This document shows, piece by piece, positions 13,986 through 19,208 of a DNA stretch of 19,208 bases. The notes beneath the pieces were generated by a model. It did not search any database and was not told the origin of the DNA. It worked only from the letters and a program-made list of their open reading frames with translations. Position numbers and translations under genes: made by a program. Every line of letters starts with the position of its first letter. The stretch's first letter is position 1. The DNA is from an uncultured Hyphomonadaceae bacterium (lineage in GTDB: Bacteria > Pseudomonadota > Alphaproteobacteria > Caulobacterales > Hyphomonadaceae): contig CALMWO010000105.1 of the NCBI GenBank assembly GCA_937873805.1, forward strand, positions 1 through 19,208, in the 5' to 3' direction.

Positions 13986-15368
13986 ATGGCTGACACCTCC
14001 CAGAAGCCCAACACCAAGGGCCTCTATATCAAGACCTACGGTTGCCAGGCCAACGTCTACGACTCCGAAAGGATGCGGGATGTGCTGAAGCCGTTGGGCT
14101 ATGCGCCGGTGGATTCGCCGGAGGCGGCAGAGCTGGTCGTGATCAACACCTGCCACATCCGCGAGAAGGCGACGGAGAAGGTTTTCTCTGAGCTTGGCCG
14201 TCTGCGAGATCTGAAACAGGCAAACGGCGGCACGCTCCGCATAGCGGTTGCCGGCTGCGTGGCTCAGGCCGAGGGCGAAGAGATCATGCGACGCGAGCCT
14301 GCAGTCGACATGGTCGTCGGCCCGCAATCCTATCATCGCCTGCCGGAAATGATCGCACGTCTGTCGCGCAAGACAGGCGACGTGCTCGAAACGGATTTCG
14401 CCGCCGAGGAAAAATTCGACGCTCTGCCCAAGACGCGCGACGTGTCCGGCGCCTCTGCCTTTCTCGCGGTGCAGGAAGGTTGCGATAAATTCTGCACCTT
14501 CTGCGTTGTGCCTTACACGCGCGGCGCCGAGTTTTCGCGCGGCGCGGATGCTATCATCGCCGAGGCGCGCGAGCTGGCGCGTCAGGGTGTGAAAGAGATC
14601 GTCCTCATCGGTCAGAACGTGAATGCCTGGCACGGCGCCGCCCCCGCGCACGATGGCCGGGGAGGCGAGTGGGGTCTTGGCGACCTGATCCGCCACGTCG
14701 CCAAAATCGGCGGCGTCGAGCGTATCCGCTATACCACCTCGCATCCGCGCGACATGGCGGATGACCTGCTTGGGGCGCACCGCGACGTCGAACAGCTCGC
14801 GCCCTTCCTGCACCTTCCCGTGCAGGCGGGTTCAGACCGCATCCTAAAAGCCATGAACCGCCAGCATACGGCGGCGGATTATCTGCGCATCATCGAGCGC
14901 GCACGGGCCGCACGTCCGGACATTGCCTTCGCCTCTGATTTCATCGTCGGCTTTCCCGGCGAAAGTGATGCCGATTTCGAGGCGACCCTCCAGCTGGTTC
15001 GTGATGTCGGCTTTGCGCAGGCCTATTCGTTCAAATATTCTCCGCGCCCCGGCACGCCTGCCGCCGGCATGCAGCTTCAGGTCGCCGAGGCGATAAAGGA
15101 CGAGCGGCTTGCCCGCCTCCAGTCGCTTCTCAACGCGCAGGCGCAGGCGTTCAACGACGCAACGATCGGTCGCAAGATCAGCGTGCTGTTCTCGCGCGAT
15201 GGTCGTCGCGATGGTCAGGCGCTGGGCTATTCGCCTTACATGCAGTCGGTACACGTCGATGGCGGCGCACACATGACGGGCCGTATGGTAGAGATCGAGA
15301 TTGTCGGGGCCACAATGACAAGCCTGAAGGGCCGGCTTGTCGCAGCAACGGCAGAGGCGACCGCTTGA
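13986..15368 (+). CDS. miaB: tRNA-2-methylthio-N6-dimethylallyladenosine synthase MiaB
   Basis: This radical SAM methylthiotransferase of 460 residues adds a methylthio group to i6A37 of tRNA. The N-terminal UPF0004 domain has the three cluster cysteines in KTYGCQANVYDSER (Cys20), NTCHIREKA (Cys56) and AGCVAQ (Cys91). The radical SAM motif GCDKFCTFC gives Cys166, Cys170 and Cys173 in the CxxxCxxC pattern, followed by VVPYTRGAE. A C-terminal TRAM-like region (about 390-455) is present. ATG 13986 is 5 bp after fur. Its TGA overlaps the TTG start of phoH, so the miaB-ybeZ-ybeY-ybeX-lnt order known from E. coli begins here. Confidence 0.97.
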   Translation: MADTSQKPNTKGLYIKTYGCQANVYDSERMRDVLKPLGYAPVDSPEAAELVVINTCHIREKATEKVFSELGRLRDLKQANGGTLRIAVAGCVAQAEGEEIMRREPAVDMVVGPQSYHRLPEMIARLSRKTGDVLETDFAAEEKFDALPKTRDVSGASAFLAVQEGCDKFCTFCVVPYTRGAEFSRGADAIIAEARELARQGVKEIVLIGQNVNAWHGAAPAHDGRGGEWGLGDLIRHVAKIGGVERIRYTTSHPRDMADDLLGAHRDVEQLAPFLHLPVQAGSDRILKAMNRQHTAADYLRIIERARAARPDIAFASDFIVGFPGESDADFEATLQLVRDVGFAQAYSFKYSPRPGTPAAGMQLQVAEAIKDERLARLQSLLNAQAQAFNDATIGRKISVLFSRDGRRDGQALGYSPYMQSVHVDGGAHMTGRMVEIEIVGATMTSLKGRLVAATAEATA

Positions 15369-16363
15369 GCGTCAAACCAAAATCCGCGCGCGCCAATCGC
15401 GTCACGGTCCCGATCGCTGATCCCAAGATGTTGCGTGACATCTGCGGACCCGCGCATGCCCACCTGCAACTGCTCGAGCAGGCCTTTGCCGATGACGCGG
15501 TGCGCGTCGACAGTCAGGGTCAGAGCGGCGAGATAATCATCACCGGCAACGGCGAGGGCCCCCGGCATGCCGCCGATGCGCTACAGGCTTTTGCCCGTCG
15601 CATCACCAACGGCGCGGAAGCCACCGGTGCCGAACTCGAAGCTGCGATCAAGCTCTCGCTCAGCGACGGTATCGCGGCGGCTTCGGGCGATGCGATCATG
15701 GGCCTACGCAAGCCGGTCATGGCGCAGACGCCGGGCCAGCGCACATATCTGGAAAAATTGCGGCGCGATGATCTGGGCCTCGTCTTTGGCGTTGGCCCTG
15801 CCGGAACCGGCAAGACTTACCTTGCTGTTGCCGTTGGCGCCGCTGAACTCAAGGCTGGCAAGCGCGAGCGCCTCATCGTTGCGCGCCCCGCCGTGGAAGC
15901 GGGCGAAAAGCTCGGCTTCCTTCCCGGCGCGCTCGAAGAAAAAGTCGATCCCTACATGCTGCCGATCTGGGATGCGTTGAACGAATGCCTTGGCGCGCAG
16001 GAAGTCGATCGGCGCAAGGAACGCCGCGAGATCGAAGTCGCCCCGCTGGCTTTTATGCGCGGCCGCACGCTGAAGAACGCCTTCGTCATCATCGATGAAG
16101 CGCAGAACGCGACCGTGCCGCAGATGAAGATGGTGCTGACCCGCCTTGGCCGCGGCTCGCGCATGGTCGTCACGGGCGACCCTTCGCAAACCGACTTGCC
16201 GAACAATCTCAAATCGGGTCTCGGTCACGCCATGGGTATTCTCAAGGGCGTGCAGGGCGTCGCCATCGAAGAACTGACACGCGCCGACGTCGTGCGCCAC
16301 GAACTCGTCGGTCGCATCATCGATGCCTACGACAAGGACGCGAAAGGCGCTTCGCGCAAGTGA
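15365..16363 (+). CDS. ybeZ: PhoH-like ATPase YbeZ
   Basis: The PhoH-family P-loop ATPase has 332 residues. Walker A is GPAGTGKTY (residues 144-152), Walker B is FVIIDEAQN, and the sensor-like MVVTGDPSQTDLP follows. VARPAVEAGEKLGFLPG is a further PhoH family motif. The N-terminal region before residue 110 is KH-like and variable. YbeZ works with YbeY, and both are linked to RNA metabolism and ribosome maturation. The start is TTG 15365, overlapping the miaB stop (TTGA); no suitable ATG lies near the conserved N-terminus. The end overlaps ybeY by 4 bp. Confidence 0.95.
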   Translation: MSVKPKSARANRVTVPIADPKMLRDICGPAHAHLQLLEQAFADDAVRVDSQGQSGEIIITGNGEGPRHAADALQAFARRITNGAEATGAELEAAIKLSLSDGIAAASGDAIMGLRKPVMAQTPGQRTYLEKLRRDDLGLVFGVGPAGTGKTYLAVAVGAAELKAGKRERLIVARPAVEAGEKLGFLPGALEEKVDPYMLPIWDALNECLGAQEVDRRKERREIEVAPLAFMRGRTLKNAFVIIDEAQNATVPQMKMVLTRLGRGSRMVVTGDPSQTDLPNNLKSGLGHAMGILKGVQGVAIEELTRADVVRHELVGRIIDAYDKDAKGASRK

Positions 16364-16887
16364 GCACGGCCGCCGCAACCGCCACTTTGTCCGCCGATCT
16401 CCGCATTGCCGATCCGCGCTGGGATGTGCTCGGCGATGTCGAGGCGCTGGCCGCCCGCGTCCTGAATCACGCGGCCGTCGAGATGGAAACAGTGGGCGAA
16501 ATTTCTGTCCTGCTGACCGACAACGCCGAAATGCATGCCCTCAACAAGCAATGGCGCGGCTTCGATAAACCCACTGATGTGCTGTCATTTCCCTCGGATG
16601 GCCCTGATATTCCGGGAGAACCCGTTCATCTGGGCGATATCGCGATGGGCTATGAAACGGCCCTGCAAGACGCCCATGCAATGGGCCGACCGTTCGAGGC
16701 CCATGTCAGTCATCTGTTGGTTCACGGCTTTCTACATCTCATCGGCTATGATCACATCGAATCGGAAGACGCGAAGGTGATGGAACCTCTGGAAGCGAAA
16801 ATCCTTGCTGGCCTTGGTTGGCCCGACCCGTACGCGACCGGGTCATATACCGGCGGCCATCATGCTGACGAAACGGGGGAGGATTGA
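16360..16887 (+). CDS. ybeY: Endoribonuclease/rRNA maturation factor YbeY
   Basis: The protein has 175 residues and belongs to the UPF0054 metalloprotein family. The zinc site H-x3-H-x5-H is complete in VHGFLHLIGYDH with His122, His126 and His132. KPTDVLSFP (about 69-77) and LGDIAMG are other family hallmarks. YbeY takes part in 16S rRNA 3'-end maturation and 70S ribosome quality control. The start is GTG 16360, overlapping the phoH stop by 4 bp (GTGA). The C-terminus extends past the zinc motif by about 40 residues and carries GGHHADETGED, which looks unconserved. Confidence 0.95.
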   Translation: MSTAAATATLSADLRIADPRWDVLGDVEALAARVLNHAAVEMETVGEISVLLTDNAEMHALNKQWRGFDKPTDVLSFPSDGPDIPGEPVHLGDIAMGYETALQDAHAMGRPFEAHVSHLLVHGFLHLIGYDHIESEDAKVMEPLEAKILAGLGWPDPYATGSYTGGHHADETGED

Positions 16888-16890
16888 ACC

Positions 16891-17778
16891 ATGCCTAACG
16901 ATGGAGAGCCTCCGCAGCGAGCGACGCTTCGCGAACGCCTGGCGCGTCTGATCGCCGGCGGGCCCGAGCCAGATCTGCCGCGCCAGCGTACCGAGCCGGC
17001 CGCGACACCCAGCGCGATCCGCCTGCGTCTCAAGGAATTCGAGACATCGAGCGTCCGCGACGTGATGACCTCGCGCGTCGATATCGCCGCTGTCGAAGTC
17101 ACGGCCACGATCGGTGAAGTGCTTGGCGTGTTCGCCGTGGAACACCATTCGCGCATGCCGGTCTTCCGCGAATCTCTTGATGAACCGACAGGGTTCATTC
17201 ACATCAAGGACGTTGTCGCCGAAGGCGTGCGCTGCGGCTGGAGCGCTGAGCTGCTGTCCTCGCGTCAGATCGAGAAGCTTGTTCGCGACATCATGTTCGT
17301 GCCGGAGTCGATCCTGCTTCCCGACCTTCTGCTGCAGATGCAGGCCACCCGCATCCACATCGCCATCGTCGTCGACGAATATGGCGGCACAGGTGGCATG
17401 GTTTGCCTCGAAGACCTCGTCGAAGGCATTGTCGGCGAGATCGAAGACGAGCACGACGAGGCCCGGCCGATGATCATGCGCCGTGGCCGATCGACCTGGG
17501 AGGTCGATGGCCTTGCCGCGATCGAGGACGTCGAGCGCGAAACCGGTCTGCCGCTGCATCTTGAAGAATTCGAATCGGAGGTCGACACGATCGGTGGCCT
17601 TGTCGGCGTCCTTGGCGGGCGCGTCCTTCAGGCTGGCGAATCGGTCGAGCATCCGCGTGGCCCTACGATCGAAGTGGTGACCGCAGACCCGCGCCGCGTC
17701 ATCCGGTTGCGCCTTCGCGCTGCCAAACCGGCGCCCTCGGCGCTTGCAGAGGACAAGACGGCGGCTGTAGACCGTTGA
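16891..17778 (+). CDS. corC: CBS-domain protein YbeX/CorC
   Basis: This is a cytoplasmic protein of 295 residues. It has two CBS domains, about 50-110 (VRDVMTSRVDIAAVE ... GFIHIKDVV) and about 131-190 (VRDIMFVPESILL ... EYGGTGGMVCLEDLVEGIVG). A CorC_HlyC domain follows at about 205-285 (WEVDGLAAIEDVE ... DTIGGLVGVLGGR). It lacks the DUF21 membrane domain of larger 'hemolysin' proteins and matches the length of E. coli YbeX (292). It was named CorC for a link to Mg/Co efflux, and YbeX has also been tied to ribosome metabolism. ATG 16891 is preceded by GGGGGAGG at 16875-16882, inside the end of ybeY; the gap is 3 bp. Confidence 0.95.
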   Translation: MPNDGEPPQRATLRERLARLIAGGPEPDLPRQRTEPAATPSAIRLRLKEFETSSVRDVMTSRVDIAAVEVTATIGEVLGVFAVEHHSRMPVFRESLDEPTGFIHIKDVVAEGVRCGWSAELLSSRQIEKLVRDIMFVPESILLPDLLLQMQATRIHIAIVVDEYGGTGGMVCLEDLVEGIVGEIEDEHDEARPMIMRRGRSTWEVDGLAAIEDVERETGLPLHLEEFESEVDTIGGLVGVLGGRVLQAGESVEHPRGPTIEVVTADPRRVIRLRLRAAKPAPSALAEDKTAAVDR

Positions 17779-17809
17779 CGCGCCCGAAGCGGCGCCCCGG
17801 GGAGGGGCA

Positions 17810-19208
17810 ATGACTGACAGCCGGAACTTCGATCAGCCGCCACAGGCTACGCGCGGAAACTTTCTTGCGCCCCTCTATCTGTGGGTTGCCGGGCTGCAGG
17901 GTTGGCGTGTGTTCGCTTTTGCTGCGGGCCTGGGCGCCATTGCAAATCTCGCTTTCCCGCCTGTCTTCTTCTGGCCCGCGTTCGCCATTGCGCTCTCTGG
18001 TCTCGTTTGGTTGCTCGACGCTGCGCGCTTGGCGTCAAAGCCGAAATGGGCGGCCTTCTGGCGCGTCTTCGCCTTTGGTTTCGCTTACTACCTTGTGGGC
18101 ATGCACTGGATCGCATGGGCCTTTCTGGTCGATGCCGATGCCTATGTGATCTTCATCTGGATGCCACTGATCGCGCTGCCTGGCGGCTTGGCCATGTTGC
18201 TCGCCGGCTTTGTGAATATCGGCTTCCGCTACTGGTTCGCAGGCCCCGCGCGCCTGATCGTGTTTGCTGTCTCGTTCATGTTCGCCGAATGGTTTCGTTC
18301 CTCGCTGTTCGGCATTGGCGGCCTGCCGTGGAATCTTCCCGGCATGATCTGGGCGCCTGGCGAAGCGATCTCCCAGTCGGCCTCGATCTGGGGCATCTAC
18401 GGCCTCTCTGCGCTCACGGTTGCCGCCATGGCCGCACCCGCAACGCTTGCCGATGCGCGTCCACGCGGCACAACCGGGCCGCGTGCTGCGCCGATCATCG
18501 TGGCCGCCATTCTCTTCGGCGCCATCTGGGGCTGGGGCGCGCGCAGGCTCGGTGAAGTTCCTGAGGTTCCACTCACGGGTCCGGTCATCCGCCTCGTCGA
18601 AGCAGGCATTCCCCAGAGCGCCAAGCACAAGCCGGGCGTCGCCGAGCAGATCGTCCTGCGCTTCATCGCGCTCAGCGGGCCTGATACGGCGAACACGCCG
18701 CCCATCGTCATCTGGCCCGAGGGGGCGCTGCCTTACTATCTGTTCGAATGGCCTGAAGCACTTGATGTCGTTGCCGACGCCATCGGCAATCGTCGCCTGA
18801 TCATCGGCATGCCTCGCCGCGAGAATGTCGGCACGCCTGACGAGAAAGCTTACAACTCGCTTGCTGTCCTCAGCGGCGACAGCGATGTTCGAGGTCCACT
18901 CGATATCTATGACAAGCATATGCTCGTGCCGTTCGGCGAGTTCATGCCTTTTGCTGGCGTGCTGAAGACGATCGGGCTCAAGACGCTGCAGGATCTTGCT
19001 CCCGGCGGCTTTGACGCTGGTCCGCCGCCGGCGACCGTCAATGTCGTAGGCATTCCGCCTTTCGGGCCGTTGATCTGTTACGAGGCGATCTTTCCAGGTC
19101 TTTCGCCGCGCGGGTCGGACAGGCCACGCTGGCTGGTCAACATCACCATCGACGCCTGGTTCGGCGAGCTGATGGGCCCGGCGCAGCATTCCGCGCAGGC
19201 CCGCTATC
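17810..19208 (+). CDS. lnt: Apolipoprotein N-acyltransferase (3' end beyond window)
   Basis: Lnt performs the third step of lipoprotein maturation, adding a fatty acid to the N-terminal Cys in the inner membrane. The frame stays open from ATG 17810 to the window end (466 codons visible), so the stop is not seen. Six or so N-terminal membrane segments lead to a periplasmic nitrilase-like domain. The catalytic triad is visible: Glu304 in WPEGALP, Lys369 in YDKHMLVPFGEF and Cys423 in LICYEAIFPG, the equivalents of E. coli Glu267, Lys335 and Cys387. GGAGGGG at 17801-17807 is a close ribosome-binding site. The PCuAC lipoprotein at 8990 is a possible substrate. Confidence 0.96.
   Translation, partial: MTDSRNFDQPPQATRGNFLAPLYLWVAGLQGWRVFAFAAGLGAIANLAFPPVFFWPAFAIALSGLVWLLDAARLASKPKWAAFWRVFAFGFAYYLVGMHWIAWAFLVDADAYVIFIWMPLIALPGGLAMLLAGFVNIGFRYWFAGPARLIVFAVSFMFAEWFRSSLFGIGGLPWNLPGMIWAPGEAISQSASIWGIYGLSALTVAAMAAPATLADARPRGTTGPRAAPIIVAAILFGAIWGWGARRLGEVPEVPLTGPVIRLVEAGIPQSAKHKPGVAEQIVLRFIALSGPDTANTPPIVIWPEGALPYYLFEWPEALDVVADAIGNRRLIIGMPRRENVGTPDEKAYNSLAVLSGDSDVRGPLDIYDKHMLVPFGEFMPFAGVLKTIGLKTLQDLAPGGFDAGPPPATVNVVGIPPFGPLICYEAIFPGLSPRGSDRPRWLVNITIDAWFGELMGPAQHSAQARY

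Noticed and set aside
18035..19189. 384-codon minus-strand frame opposite lnt
   Set aside because: The plus-strand frame has the complete Lnt catalytic triad; the minus frame is Arg/Asp-rich shadow coding.

Overview
The window is about 19.2 kb of GC-rich DNA packed with housekeeping genes. It comes from an alphaproteobacterium, and the gene content and order resemble Caulobacterales/Hyphomonadaceae-type genomes. The evidence is the gene neighbourhood (mutS, glnD, murJ, trpS, then usp, nfu, tsaB, rimI, fur, miaB, phoH, ybeY, corC, lnt), a Fur/Mur-type regulator without the second CxxC-like pair, and a canonical sigma-54 promoter. The genus cannot be fixed from this sequence alone. No tRNA, rRNA, CRISPR, insertion sequence or prophage was seen, and no gene-free stretch exceeds about 210 bp.

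Region 1 (1-1620) holds the 3' end of mutS, then a 210-bp gap with an exact sigma-54 (-24/-12) promoter and phased upstream repeats. Two tandem paralogous micro-genes of 42 and 43 codons follow. Each encodes a single-span membrane protein of unknown function. A strong intrinsic terminator closes the unit.

Region 2 (1619-3288, minus strand) is a two-gene nicotinamide riboside salvage module. PnuC would import the riboside, and a NadR-type protein without the DNA-binding domain would phosphorylate and adenylylate it to NAD.

Region 3 (3370-8896, plus strand) carries glnD (PII uridylyltransferase and nitrogen sensor), murJ (lipid II flippase) and trpS. Region 4 (8990-11130) has a copper-binding PCuAC lipoprotein, a DUF2333-type membrane protein and a universal stress protein.

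Region 5 (11190 to the end) is a very tight plus-strand cluster: nfu-type Fe-S scaffold, a RutE-like nitroreductase, tsaB, rimI, fur/mur, miaB, phoH (ybeZ), ybeY, corC (ybeX) and lnt, which is cut by the window end. Many junctions overlap (TGATG, ATGA, TTGA, GTGA), which suggests translational coupling. The genes serve Fe-S assembly, tRNA modification (TsaB t6A, MiaB ms2i6A), ribosome maturation (YbeY/YbeZ/YbeX) and lipoprotein acylation.

Most of the window is conventional. The least explained element is the sigma-54-driven micro-gene pair at 1130-1620.
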